From CAWDPQ01 sp963804245 (GTDB taxonomy: Bacteria > Acidobacteriota > Vicinamibacteria > Vicinamibacterales > 2-12-FULL-66-21): a stretch of 64,000 nt of DNA. The stretch lies in NCBI GenBank assembly GCA_963804245.1, contig CAWDPQ010000004.1, positions 1 through 64,000 on the forward strand, read 5' to 3'. Positions 17,860-27,534 of the stretch are shown here, one piece after another. The notes beneath the pieces were generated by a model. That model saw nothing but the letters and a program-made list of their open reading frames with translations, did not search any database and had not been told where the DNA came from. The first letter of the stretch is position 1, and the number at the start of each line of letters is the position of its first letter. Both the position numbers and the translations under genes were made by a program.

Positions 17860-19380
17860 TCAGCGGCGGAACAAGCCCTTGAGCCTCTTCTTGAGCTCTT
17901 CCTCCGCCTTGTTCCTCAACGCCCGACCGGCGAGACTGGCGACGTCGACGCGCACCACCGGCGCCTGCGCCGAGCCGGTGACGCTGACAGGCAGCGTGAC
18001 TCGTCCTTGATCCTGCGTGTAACGCAGGAGGTCGCGGCCCGCCTGTTGTGACAGGGTATCCGACAGCTGCACTTCGCCCCTGAGGTCGATGGCACTCCCG
18101 TCCAGGCGCAGCGACCCGGCCGCTCGCATGTGGACGTCGGGAGACTCGAACCGCAGGTCGGTGGTATGAGCGGTGCCGTTCGCCAGAGTGAGCGTGGCGG
18201 CGAGCTCCGAAAAAGGTTCGTCGCTGGACGCGTCAGCCGGCGGCATCTTCGCGTCAGCCCGCATGGACGTGGCGATGACGATCGTCTTCACGAGTCCGAG
18301 CCTCTTCACCACGCCATCCTTGATGTCGATCCGTGCCGTGCCACGCGCGCTCTTCATGGCGCGGGACACGTCGGGGCTTTGCCCGTCGATCTCGAGACGT
18401 CCGGACAGTCGTCCTGAGATCACGCCGGGAGTCCCCGCGAAGGCGGTCACGGCGGCGACATCGATGTTGGACACATCGGCATGCAGCCGGAAGGTCGAGC
18501 TGGCGTCGGCCGTCAAGGCCATCGTTCCCTTGTAGCGACCCCCGAACACGCCGAACTCGAGCGCGTCGAAGGTCACGGCTTGTTGCGTGACCCGCGCCCG
18601 TCCGCTCAGCGTGTCGAGTGCCATCGTGCCCATGGTTGCGCGATCCGCGGTCAGCGAGAGCGTGAGATCGGTCGGAGGCGCCTTCGCGGCGGGAACCGCG
18701 GGAGTCGTCGAGGTCAGGCCGGACCCGCTCGAAAACGTCGTGAGAAAGTCAATCAGCCTGGTGAAATTCAGGGCCTGAGCGCGGATTGCGATCTCGCCGA
18801 CCGGACCAGCGAGATTCTTGATCTCACCCGTGCCCGTGAGGTGGGTGTCCTCGGCTGAGAGCGAAATCTTCGTCAAGGTCGCGCCGGCGCCGCGCGGCAC
18901 CGCGACGATGTCGCCCCGCAACGTGCGGCCGCCGCTGACGATTTCTACATCGTTCAAGACAATCTCATCGACCGACACGATCTCCAGCAGCGATCCGCTC
19001 GTACTCGGCGCCGGAGTGGATGTCGTCGCGGCGCCGAATGCCGGCAAAGGCAGTTCGAGCCTGGCGCCGTCGAGGTGAACCGTTCCGCCTACGATCTGTC
19101 GTGACAGGAGCGCTCTGAAGTCGGTTCCCAGACGGAGCGTCCGCACGCGAATGCGCGCAGGGTGCCCAATCGACACGCCGCCGAGCTTGACCGTCACGCG
19201 CGGATAGATCGAGGCGCCGATGCTTTCGATCGATACCGGTTGGCCGATTGCGGAAGAGATCTGTGACGCCAGCGCCAGGCGGACGGCGTCGTGCGCGAAT
19301 AGCGACCGGACCCAGAAGTACCCAATCACCGACACGAGCACCAGTGCAGCGACGATGCCGATCGCGACTTTCTTCAGCAT
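17860..19380 (-). CDS. AsmA family protein
   Basis: The 506-residue protein has an N-terminal membrane anchor (VAIGIVAALVLVSVIGYFWV), the AsmA opening pattern (SSAIGQPVSIESIGASIYPR, LGGVSIGHPA) and a C-terminal AsmA_2-like part (DGQSPDVSRAMKSARGTARI, DLRGEVQLSD), finishing with a lysine-rich tail (EEELKKRLKGLFRR). AsmA-like proteins span the periplasm and are implicated in phospholipid transport to, or assembly of, the outer membrane. This fits a diderm cell. The ATG at 19380 gives a clean anchor. Confidence 0.85.
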   Translation of the reverse strand: MLKKVAIGIVAALVLVSVIGYFWVRSLFAHDAVRLALASQISSAIGQPVSIESIGASIYPRVTVKLGGVSIGHPARIRVRTLRLGTDFRALLSRQIVGGTVHLDGARLELPLPAFGAATTSTPAPSTSGSLLEIVSVDEIVLNDVEIVSGGRTLRGDIVAVPRGAGATLTKISLSAEDTHLTGTGEIKNLAGPVGEIAIRAQALNFTRLIDFLTTFSSGSGLTSTTPAVPAAKAPPTDLTLSLTADRATMGTMALDTLSGRARVTQQAVTFDALEFGVFGGRYKGTMALTADASSTFRLHADVSNIDVAAVTAFAGTPGVISGRLSGRLEIDGQSPDVSRAMKSARGTARIDIKDGVVKRLGLVKTIVIATSMRADAKMPPADASSDEPFSELAATLTLANGTAHTTDLRFESPDVHMRAAGSLRLDGSAIDLRGEVQLSDTLSQQAGRDLLRYTQDQGRVTLPVSVTGSAQAPVVRVDVASLAGRALRNKAEEELKKRLKGLFRR

Positions 19381-19610
19381 GAGGTACCCCGGAGCGGCAC
19401 GAGAATCGTACCACGCAGCTCAGATCGCGAGGCGAAGTGATCGGAACTTTACTTTTCGGCGTTCCGCGAGAGGCGTATACCTCTGGCCCGCGTGGGTTAC
19501 CCGCAGAACGTGGGGCCTGGCTCTGGTTTTCAGTTCCGTAGTGGGCGTGAGTGGCGCAATCTGAAGGAGCAGCGAGTGAACGCCTCGCTGCATTTCCGGC
19601 GCGGCTGCCG

Positions 19611-20123
19611 TCAGCGGCAGACGACGTCGCCGTCGTCGATGGCCCTGCCGATCAGCGCCCCGGCGCCGGCGCCGATGATCGTGCCAAGTGTTTTCGATCC
19701 ACCGGGAGCGATGATGTGACCGAGCACGCCACCACTGATGCCGCCGATGATCAGCCCGGTTGTGCCGTCGTCGCGCCGGCAGTAGTAGCGGTTGTCCGAG
19801 CCCCGGTAGATGCGGTCGTTTCTGCCCAATCGCTGCGAACCATACCGGCGATCGTCCCGTCGGTAATAGCGCGCCGCATCCCAGTAGCCGTTGCGAGCGT
19901 CGTAGCGGTCTTCGCGGCGGTCCCGCCGATCCTCACGGCGATCCGACCGATCTTCCCGACGATCCCATTTATCTTCCCGGCGATCCGGTCGGTCCTCACG
20001 ACGATCCCACCGATCTTCGTAGCGATCCCGGCGGTCGTTGTCCTGGGCCAGCGTAGGCCCGGGTTGCACGCCGACGAATGATGCCAGAAGCAATCCGACG
20101 GTGGCCGTTCTGATACGGTTCAC
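19611..20123 (-). CDS. Exported glycine-zipper protein with Asp/Arg heptad repeats
   Basis: After a signal peptide (TVGLLLASFVGVQ, cleavage near TLAQ) comes a highly charged segment of five 7-residue units of the form xxDRRED, a tyrosine/arginine-rich linker, and a C-terminal glycine-zipper 2TM domain (GLIIGGISGGVLGHIIAPGG, GTIIGAGAGALIGRAIDDG). Glycine-zipper proteins insert in the outer membrane or periplasm. The GTG at 20123 was chosen because GGAAAGAAGG lies a few bases upstream, although a longer frame starts at 20174. The charged repeats may bind polyanions; that is inference. Confidence 0.75.
   Translation of the reverse strand: MNRIRTATVGLLLASFVGVQPGPTLAQDNDRRDRYEDRWDRREDRPDRREDKWDRREDRSDRREDRRDRREDRYDARNGYWDAARYYRRDDRRYGSQRLGRNDRIYRGSDNRYYCRRDDGTTGLIIGGISGGVLGHIIAPGGSKTLGTIIGAGAGALIGRAIDDGDVVCR
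19908..20012 (-). repeat. Five tandem 21-base units coding for xxDRRED
   Basis: The coding strand holds five consecutive 21-base units encoding RWDRRED, RPDRRED, KWDRRED, RSDRRED and RRDRRED. Only the first two codons of each unit vary. Such in-frame tandem repeats can change copy number by slippage. Confidence 0.75.
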
Positions 20124-20294
20124 TTGGACCTTCTTTCCGACGGTCACGATTGACCTGGTTGAGAAAAAAGGCAAGTGATATGCCGCCCGTGACGGCCCGA
20201 AACGGCTGACTTTCCTGGGGTGTCCGCGATTCTCCCCTTGAGGTCGGCGCCTGCAGTGGACACACCGTACTCGGCGGATGACTACGGACTCTGT

Positions 20295-20876
20295 TCAGCG
20301 CTGACGCACGTAATCGAGCCCTACGACGCCGGTCGGGTATGGGGTGGCGGATTTCAGCGTGAATCCCAGGGGTGCGTCATCAGCCCAGATGCGCTTGCCG
20401 CGGCCGAGCGTCAGCGGGTAGAGCAGCAGGTGCAGCTCGTCGACCAGGTCGTGCGCGAGCAGCGTGCGCACGAGCTGACTGCTGCCGTCGGTCGCGATTC
20501 TTCCCCCGGGCTGGGCCTTCAACGCCCGCACTGCCTCGACGACGTTGTCGCGGATGATGGTCGTGTCGCGCCAGATCGGCCTCTCCAGCGTTCGAGAAAC
20601 GACGTACTTCTTGGGCGCGTTCATGATGTCGCCGAACGGATCTCCCGGCGGCATCGGCTCGAACGCCTGCGCGTGAGTCACATACGTGCGGCGGCCGAGC
20701 AGGAAGGCATCGACGTCCTGCATCAGCGCGCCAAAGCTGGCGCCGATGTCGTCGTGCCAGTACGGAATGGTCCATCCGCCGTGCTCGAACCCGCCATCCG
20801 GATCCTCATCCTTTCCACCCGGCGCCTGGATCACGCCGTCCAATGACACGAACTCCGACACGATCAGCTTTCGCAT
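20295..20876 (-). CDS. Dihydrofolate reductase family protein (RibD C-terminal domain-like)
   Basis: The 193-residue protein matches the RibD_C/DHFR-like family: LIVSEFVSLDGVIQAPGG at the start, then LLGRRTYVTHAQAF, KKYVVSRTLE, GGRIATDGSSQLVRTLL and DELHLLLYPLTLGRGKRIW. The family fold binds NADPH, but most members have no known substrate. An AGAGGATTC ribosome site directly precedes the ATG at 20876, which is chosen over the longer frame. It is downstream of a DoxX gene with a 26-base gap, so the two form an operon. Confidence 0.85.
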   Translation of the reverse strand: MRKLIVSEFVSLDGVIQAPGGKDEDPDGGFEHGGWTIPYWHDDIGASFGALMQDVDAFLLGRRTYVTHAQAFEPMPPGDPFGDIMNAPKKYVVSRTLERPIWRDTTIIRDNVVEAVRALKAQPGGRIATDGSSQLVRTLLAHDLVDELHLLLYPLTLGRGKRIWADDAPLGFTLKSATPYPTGVVGLDYVRQR

Positions 20877-20902
20877 GAATCCTCTCGTCTCACGATTCGT
20901 GG

Positions 20903-21283
20903 CTACGCGAGGCGCCGGACGGCGATGGGCAGGACACGATGCCGCATGTACGCGAGGAACGTCGCCATGGCGAATAGCAGCAGCGTGATAGCCGCCGAGC
21001 TGATCTCGCCGCGCATCAGATGGTAGGCCGTTGCCGACACGGTCACGATCATGATCCCCACTGCCGCCCATGTGACTAACCACGGCATGATCCGGGTCAG
21101 TCCGGGAAGTGTGAGCCCCACCGCGGCGAGCACTTCGGCAACGCCGAGGAAGAGCTGGAACCACCGCGGGAGCGATGCGTTCATCAGTGCGGCGATCGCC
21201 GGCGGGGGCGAGAGAAAGAGCCAGCCGTGGGCGAGAAACGCAACCGCGAGCAGCACCTGCAAGACCCAGAGCATGATGTTCAT
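20903..21283 (-). CDS. DoxX family membrane protein
   Basis: The 126-residue protein has four hydrophobic helices (LWVLQVLLAVAFLAHG, FQLFLGVAEVLAAVGLTLPG, LVTWAAVGIMIVTVSATA and AAITLLLFAMATFLAYM) with the DoxX-family sequence FLGVAEVLAAVGL. DoxX-like proteins are small inner-membrane proteins, some linked to quinone or redox stress. The ATG at 21283 follows GGAAGGTGAC. It is the first gene of a two-gene operon with the DHFR-like protein. Confidence 0.82.
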   Translation of the reverse strand: MNIMLWVLQVLLAVAFLAHGWLFLSPPPAIAALMNASLPRWFQLFLGVAEVLAAVGLTLPGLTRIMPWLVTWAAVGIMIVTVSATAYHLMRGEISSAAITLLLFAMATFLAYMRHRVLPIAVRRLA

Positions 21284-21443
21284 CACGTCACCTTCCGTCC
21301 TCTCTCAACAGTCGAACGAGAAACGCTCAGATCGACATCCAACCACACAAAGGACGGCGCGGTGAAATCCGGTGCCTACCGGACAAGCTCGGCCGGAATG
21401 AGGCTTGGTTCTTGCTCCTTCGTCTGGGCTGGCAACGGGACCC

Positions 21444-21905
21444 ATGGGCATTCTGAACCGATCGTCCACCCGCGCAACGAGCATTACCCGGATCGTCGTT
21501 CCGGTCTTGGTCGTTTCAATGGCGGGGTGTGCCTCGCGACGGCCCGCCACGACACCGAATCGCGGGCGGGAAGCCGGGGCGACACGCATACTCGATGCGC
21601 GACAAGGGCTCGCCTCGTACTATGGCAAGGAGTTCCACGGCAGGGCCATGGCCAGCGGCGCACGCTTCGACATGAACGCCATGGTTGCGGCGCACCCCAG
21701 CTACCCATTGGGGACCCTCGTCCGAGTGACGAATCTCGCGAACGGCCGGTCGCTGGAGCTGCAGATCCTCGATCGAGGGCCCGCGGCCGGGCCGCGTGCG
21801 GACGGCGTAATCATCGACGTCTCCCAGGGCGCAGCGCGTGCGCTGGGGTTCGTCAGGGCCGGTCGCGCACGCGTCCGGATCGAAGTCCTCCGCTGGGGGC
21901 AATGA
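21444..21905 (+). CDS. rlpA: RlpA-like lipoprotein (septal ring lytic transglycosylase family)
   Basis: The protein has a lipoprotein signal (VVPVLVVSMAGCAS, lipobox Cys at about residue 29) and a double-psi beta-barrel domain: GLASYYGKEFHGRAMASGARF, MVAAHPSYPLGTLVRVTN, ILDRGPAAGPRADGVIIDVS, ALGFVRAGRARVRIEVL. RlpA proteins cleave or bind denuded peptidoglycan at the septum. There is no C-terminal SPOR domain, so it is a short form. The ATG at 21444 was chosen over 21405 because it places the signal peptide at the N terminus. Confidence 0.85.
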   Translation: MGILNRSSTRATSITRIVVPVLVVSMAGCASRRPATTPNRGREAGATRILDARQGLASYYGKEFHGRAMASGARFDMNAMVAAHPSYPLGTLVRVTNLANGRSLELQILDRGPAAGPRADGVIIDVSQGAARALGFVRAGRARVRIEVLRWGQ

Positions 21906-21920
21906 TCGGCGTAATACGTG

Positions 21921-24465
21921 CTACAGCCGCGGGTCGACCGGCTCACTCTCGAGAGCGAGCACGCCGAACACGCACTCATGCACGCGTCTGAGCGGCTCCC
22001 GTTGCACGAACCGTTCGAGCCCCTCGATCCCGAGGGCGAACTCGCGAAGCGCGAGCGATCGTTTGCCCGACAGGCCCCTCTGACGCAGCCTCTCGAGATG
22101 CTCGGGCAGAGTGTATTCGGGGCCGTAGATGATCCGGAGATACTCACGTCCGCGACACTTGACTGCGGGCTGCAACAAACCACGTGAGCCAGTCGCGACG
22201 AACGACAAGGGCTTGACCACGGCACCTTCGCCGCCAGTATCGGTGAGGTTGATCCACCAGTCGGTCGCTGCGGCTTCACTCGACGGATCTGCCAAGTCGA
22301 CCGTCTGGAAAGGTGTCGTCATCAGCAGGCCGTCATCGGGCTGGACGAAACCGCCAATCGTCTTCAGGTGCCAGGCGTGATCCTTGTCGGTGTGCACCGC
22401 GCCTTCCGTGGCCATCACGTGAAACGGCGCGATGCGGATATCGCGAAGCGATTCGACCGGCCAGCAGTAGTGCCGGTACGCCTGCGCGAACCGGTCGGCG
22501 AGATCCTGCCGGAGCTTGTGACGCTCGAGGAGCGTTCCCACATCAATCCCGCGCCCAACCGCGCGCTCGAGCGCCGCTACAGTCGCTCCCAACCCAATGC
22601 GTGCGGCGGTTCCGACCGACGCATATTGCTGCCGCACGAGCTCCAGCGCCTTTGCCGACCAGGGCATCAGCTCGCAATCGAGACACACCCAGTTCGTGTC
22701 CAGCCGCTCCCAGAATCCGCTCCGGTCCAGGGAGTTGCGAACTGAGGCGAGCAGCTCGCGTTCCAGCGCGAGATCATCGAAGAATCGCCGACCCGTGCGT
22801 GTGTAACAGATTCCGTCCTCGTTCTCGAGGATCCCGAATCGTTCGCGAGCGACGTCCTGATTTCGGCAGACGATCAGAATGGCGCGGGAGCCCATGTGCT
22901 TCTGCTCGACGACGACGGTCGAAACGCCGTTGGCGCGGTAGTACGAGAACGCTTCACCCGGATGCTCCAGCAGTCCATCAGCCTTGCTCGTCTCACTCGG
23001 GGACATCGTCGGCGGCAGGTAAATCAGCCACTTCGGATTTGCCGCGAACCGGCTCATCACCTCCAATGCCGCGGCCGCATTCTCCTCGCGAATCGTGACG
23101 TTGCGGTGCAGCCGTGTCGTCACGAGGCGCTTGCCTCGAACGTCGTCGATGTCGAGGAGGTCGTCGTTCGCCTGCTGCGCGCTGAGCGCGGGAGCTGGGA
23201 CTGGCATGAAGGGGCGAACCGCGTCCGCGTACGGCTCCCGGGCCGGCACCGAGACCAGCTCCTTCTCGGGCCATCGCAGTGCCGTCAGTCGGCCGCCGAA
23301 CACACATCCCGTGTCGATGTTGATCGTGCGATTGAGCCACTCCGGCTCGGGGACAGGCGTGTGTCCGTAGACCACGCTGGCACGTCCGCGGGTACTCGGC
23401 CGCCCAGTTGTAGCGCATCGGAAGCCCGAACTCGTCGGTCTCGCCGGTTGTCTCGCCGAAGAGGGCGAAGTCCCGCACCTTCGCCGACCCACGCCCTTGC
23501 ATCTCCGCCTTCATACCGGCATGCGCCACAACGAGCCGACCGTCGTCGAAGACGTAGTGGCTGACGAGCCCATCCAGGAACTTCTGGACCTCGGCTCGAA
23601 ACTCCGGGGTCTCCTGTTCGAGCTCGAACAGCGAGCGATCGAGTCCGTGGGACACGGTGACGTCGCGGCCCTCCAGCTTCCGCTTCAACTTGATGTCGTG
23701 GTTGCCAGGGACACTCAACGCGGTTCCGGCCTGCGACATCGACATCACTGCCTTGAGCGTGTCGACGATGCGCGGGCCGCGGTCCACGAGGTCGCCGACG
23801 AAGATCGCTTTTCGGCCTGCCGGGTGTGCCCACGGGCCGCCGTCGTTCCTCGCGTAGCCGAGCTGCTGTAACAGTTGTTCCAGCTCGTCGCAACAGCCGT
23901 GAACGTCGCCGATGATGTCGAACGGCCCGGTTTCGCGCTTGCGATTGTTCCACAGCGGCTGCCGGGCGATGACGGCCGCGTCGACTTCTTCCTGCGACTT
24001 GAGCACGTGCACGTGCCGGAAGCCTTCGCGCCCCAGCCCGCGAAGCGACCGACGCAGCTGGCTCCGCTGGTTGCGAATGACGTGGGGACCGAAGTCACGA
24101 TCGGGTCGGGATCGATTCCGCTCGTGGCAGACGCGCTCGGGCAGATCCAGGACGACCGCGACGGGGAGCACGTGGTACTCCCGCGCAAGCGCAACGAGCG
24201 GCTTGCGCGCCTCGGGCTGGACGTTCGTCGCATCGATGACAGTCAGCTTGGCGCGGGCCAGGCGTCTCCCGGCGACGAAGTGCAGCGCGGCGAAAGCGTC
24301 GTCCGTTGACGACTGGTCGTTCTCGTCGTCCGACACGAGCGCGCGGAAGCCATCGGACGACATCACTTCGGTCGGCAAGAAATGCTTGCGCGCGAACGTC
24401 GACTTGCCGCACCCCGACGGCCCGATCAGGACGACCAGGGAGAGCTCCGGAATCGTCAGTGTCAT
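21921..24465 (-). CDS. pnkp: Polynucleotide kinase-phosphatase-adenylyltransferase (bacterial Pnkp), frameshifted
   Basis: Pnkp heals and seals broken RNA. Three domains are visible in order. The kinase has P-loop GPSGCGKST at 15-23. The metallophosphatase has FDIIGDVHGCCDE, FVGDLVDRGPR and VPGNHDIKLKR. The C-terminal ligase-like adenylyltransferase has the lysine motif VVVEQKHMGSRAI. At about 848 codons it matches the usual length (about 850-870). The frame breaks at the GGG run 23390-23392: RYNWAAEY is followed in the other frame by RGRASVVYGHTPVPEPEW, and removing one base joins them. Its ATG overlaps the Hen1 stop by four bases. Bacterial Pnkp requires Hen1 to seal, so the two act together. 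Confidence 0.9.
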
Positions 24466-25871
24466 CCCTGGTCCTCGCCGGCTCGCGTGAACACCGCCAT
24501 CTGCGTCGGAGGACCAACCGCGCTGTCCTCATCGCCGATCGGCCGATAGGTGACGGTGTAGCCGAAGCGCGAGGCCACTGCATCCGCCCAGCGCTGGAAC
24601 TCGAGGCGCGTCCACTCGAAGCGGTGATCCTGGTGTCGCAGCTGTCCCGCCGGCAGCGAGGGCCATTTCACGTTGTATTCGGCGTTCGGCGTCGTCAGAG
24701 CGATAGTTCCAGGTCGCGCCGACTCGAACAGCACGCGCTCGAATGCACGCAGCCTGGGCTGGTCGAGATGCTCGACAACTTCGACCACCGAGGCCGCGTC
24801 GAATCCGTTGAGCCGACTGTCCCGGTACATCAGGGAGCCGTGCAGCAGGCGAACGCGCTCGCGCTGCTTCGGCGCCAGGCGATCGAGCTTCAGGCGAGAT
24901 TCCGCCAGATCGAGGACTCGCCCGGACACGTCCATGCCCACAACTGCCGCGAACTGATGATCGGCCATCAGGCGCCGCAGGAGCTTGCCCTCTCCGCATC
25001 CCAGATCGAGGACACGCGAGGCGCCGGAAGTCTTCAGCACTTCGAACACGGCGTCGAGGCGGCGTTCGTTGAGACTGATGGTTCGCTCGATCGACGCTTC
25101 CTGCTCGTCCTTCTGAGCGGCCACCGCCTCTTCTTCGGGCTGTTCCTCTGCCGTCAGGCGGGCGATAGCGTCGCGAACGAGCCCGCGCTGATGCACGAGA
25201 TATCGCGAGACGATTGCGTCGCGCGAGGGGTGTCGATCGAGCCAGCCCTCGCCGTGGCGAAGGAGCTTTTCGACCTCGTCGGCTCCAACCCAATAGTGCT
25301 TCTGGTCGTCGAGCACCGGAACGAGCACATACAGGTGGGTCAGCAGGTCGCTCAATCGGCGCGTCGCGCGGAGCGTGACGGTAAACAGCCGGCTCGGGCC
25401 GAGCGCCGGCATGCGCTCGTCGAGCTCATGGCGTGTCGCTTCGACTTCATACCCGAGAGGTTCGAACAACCCGCGGAGGAACGTCTCGCCGCCACGGCAG
25501 GGAAGGGCAGCGAGACGTGCTTCGAGCGGCAGGGCAGTCGCCGTGAGATCGGGTTTGCGCTCGCATCGACCCGCAAGCGCCGAATTGAACCAGCGCGAAA
25601 GCACGACCGACAGTAGCGACGACGCGACGTACGGACGGTCGTTGACGTACTGATCTTCAGCGCCACTCTTGCCGCCGCGGCCACGGACCATTCCGACCGG
25701 GTCCACGTCGAGCAGGACGGCCGCCGTGCAGGCTTCCTCGGTCGCCTCCGTGTAGAAGACCGTGGCGTTGCCGAACGGAAATTCTCGGGTGTGGACGTGG
25801 TCCGGGTGCTTGTGCAAGAGGAACCCGAGATCCGTGGCTGGGCGGTGTGTCGTTCGTATGGTCAGAAGCAT
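24462..25871 (-). CDS. hen1: Hen1, 3'-terminal RNA ribose 2'-O-methyltransferase
   Basis: The 469-residue protein begins with the bacterial Hen1 N-terminal domain (LLTIRTTHRPATDLGFLLHK, FPFGNATVFYTEATEEACT), known to activate the Pnkp ligase. A C-terminal methyltransferase domain follows (RVLDLGCGEGKLLRRL). The Hen1-specific metal site is present: VVEVVEHLDQ (ExxEH) and RHQDHRFEWTRLEF. Hen1 methylates the 2'-OH at a break so that the repaired RNA resists another cut. The gene is first in a two-gene operon with Pnkp (ATGA overlap at 24462-24465). All catalytic blocks are intact. Confidence 0.93.
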   Translation of the reverse strand: MLLTIRTTHRPATDLGFLLHKHPDHVHTREFPFGNATVFYTEATEEACTAAVLLDVDPVGMVRGRGGKSGAEDQYVNDRPYVASSLLSVVLSRWFNSALAGRCERKPDLTATALPLEARLAALPCRGGETFLRGLFEPLGYEVEATRHELDERMPALGPSRLFTVTLRATRRLSDLLTHLYVLVPVLDDQKHYWVGADEVEKLLRHGEGWLDRHPSRDAIVSRYLVHQRGLVRDAIARLTAEEQPEEEAVAAQKDEQEASIERTISLNERRLDAVFEVLKTSGASRVLDLGCGEGKLLRRLMADHQFAAVVGMDVSGRVLDLAESRLKLDRLAPKQRERVRLLHGSLMYRDSRLNGFDAASVVEVVEHLDQPRLRAFERVLFESARPGTIALTTPNAEYNVKWPSLPAGQLRHQDHRFEWTRLEFQRWADAVASRFGYTVTYRPIGDEDSAVGPPTQMAVFTRAGEDQG

Positions 25872-26219
25872 GGACCGGGCCGTCTGGCAACGTCACATTC
25901 CAGTATCGGCGAAAACGGGTCATCGCTTACTCCGAGGCAGCTTGCGACTGACCTCTCGACCGACGCCCTTTCCTGCGGCCCAGCCGTCTTCGACCGCGTG
26001 GACGAAGTGAATGCCGCCATACACCCACGACATCCCGGCTACGTGCGCGAGCGGCAGCCACCCCGGTGCCACGGCTGAGGTCGAACGACTTTTCGAGGCC
26101 GATGACTGTGTCGGGACGATCGACTCATGGCTTGACGAATGGCAAACGGCGGTTCTCTAATTGCCATCGTTAGTGAACGGCCGTTGAGTAATGGCCGTTC
26201 GCCGCTTCAGGAGCCACTC
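25872..26219. other. Intergenic region with tandem hairpins before the SDR gene
   Basis: This 348-base gap between the divergent hen1 and SDR genes has no supported gene. Its right end holds two successive inverted repeats, ATGGCAA/TTGCCAT (26139-26167) and GAACGGCC/GGCCGTTC (26175-26200), close upstream of the SDR ribosome site (AGGAG, 26209-26213). The hen1-pnkp promoter must lie at the left end, but no clear hexamers were found. Confidence 0.5.
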
Positions 26220-27338
26220 ATGCCGACACGTTCACGTGCTCATCGGCGCTCGCCTTCCACGACTCAGTCCGGCCCGCCTCCGCTGCAAGGGCAGATCGCG
26301 CTCGTCGCCGGTGCCACCAGAGGGGCGGGGCGTGGGATCGCACGGGCGCTCGGGGAAGCCGGCGCCACGGTGTTTTGCACCGGTCGGAGCGTGACGGGCA
26401 GGCCGTCGCCATACGGGCGGCCCGAAACCGTCGACGAAACGGCCAGCCTGATCACGGCCGCAGGCGGACAGGCGGTCGCGCTGCGCGTCGATCACACGGT
26501 CGAGGCCGAGGTCGGGGCGCTGGTCACGCGTATTGTGAAGGAGCACGGGCGGCTCGACGTCCTCGTGAACAGCATCGCCGGCGAAGAACCCCTGATGGGG
26601 CAGTGGGGATCGTTCTGGGACGTCGACGTCGCGCAGGCAGACCAGGTATTCAGACAGGCGCTCGTGTCGCACATCGTGACAGCGAAGCACGTGGCGCCGC
26701 ACATGATCCGGAGGCGGCGTGGGCTGATCGTCGAGGTCACCGAGAGCGACATCCTCGGAGGTGGCGGCAACCCGCTGGCGTGGTCGGTCAAGTTGGCCAC
26801 GAAGGGGCTCGCCCTGAACATGGCCGCGGAACTCCACGTCCACAACGTGACGGCGGTGGCGATCACGCCTGGGTTCCTGCGGTCAGAGGCGATGCTCGAT
26901 GGAATGGGCGTGACGGAAGCCAATTGGCGAGACGCCGGCAAGAAAGACAGCAACTTCCTGGAGTCGGAATCACCGTTGTACGTGGGCCGCGCCGTGGCGG
27001 CACTCGCACAGGATCCGAAGATGCTCGCCCGCACGGGCCAACTGTGGAGCTCCTGGGAGCTGAGTCGTGACTATAGGTTCATCGATGACGATGGCCGCCG
27101 GCCAGATTGGGGCGCTCGGAAGACCATTGATTTCTCGATGTTCCCCCCGTCGTTCCTCGAGATGTTTCGAACGGGCCTGGAGCTTCAGGCCATGTGGCTG
27201 GCTCGTCTGGGCGAGCGAACCGCACGGACGCTGCGCCAGCTTCCGCGTCAAGCGACAGAGAACCGTACGCAACGATCCGGCGGAAGGCGGAAACCTCGGC
27301 GATCCATGAGAGCCTCGCGCGTGAAATCGCGGCGCTAA
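26220..27338 (+). CDS. SDR family oxidoreductase with altered catalytic Tyr
   Basis: The 372-residue protein has an SDR Rossmann core: ALVAGATRGAGRGIARALG, HGRLDVLVNSIAGEE, GLIVEVTESDILG, then VTAVAITPGFLRSEAM and SPLYVGRAVAALAQDP. It matches a long SDR subfamily with a C-terminal extension (RTGQLWSSWELSRDYRF), plus a basic tail (RRKPRRSMRASRVKSRR). Where the family has YxxxK, this protein reads AWSVK, so the catalytic tyrosine is replaced by alanine while the lysine is kept. Activity may be lost or changed. The start at 26220 has an AGGAG site. Confidence 0.8.
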   Translation: MPTRSRAHRRSPSTTQSGPPPLQGQIALVAGATRGAGRGIARALGEAGATVFCTGRSVTGRPSPYGRPETVDETASLITAAGGQAVALRVDHTVEAEVGALVTRIVKEHGRLDVLVNSIAGEEPLMGQWGSFWDVDVAQADQVFRQALVSHIVTAKHVAPHMIRRRRGLIVEVTESDILGGGGNPLAWSVKLATKGLALNMAAELHVHNVTAVAITPGFLRSEAMLDGMGVTEANWRDAGKKDSNFLESESPLYVGRAVAALAQDPKMLARTGQLWSSWELSRDYRFIDDDGRRPDWGARKTIDFSMFPPSFLEMFRTGLELQAMWLARLGERTARTLRQLPRQATENRTQRSGGRRKPRRSMRASRVKSRR

Positions 27339-27534
27339 CAATCCGGACCCTGATCAGCTTTCATTCTTCGTTATCTGTACGACGTCCTTCAGCGGGACCC
27401 ATCGTTCGAGGCGGTCTCGTCCGGCTGCCTGGGTGCGTGGCCCACACTTCACGAAGTCTCCGCGTATCTCCGTCACCGGCAGGCTGTGATCAGGTCGACC
27501 ATGTGGCTGGCGGCACGGTCGGGCTGACGTTTGG

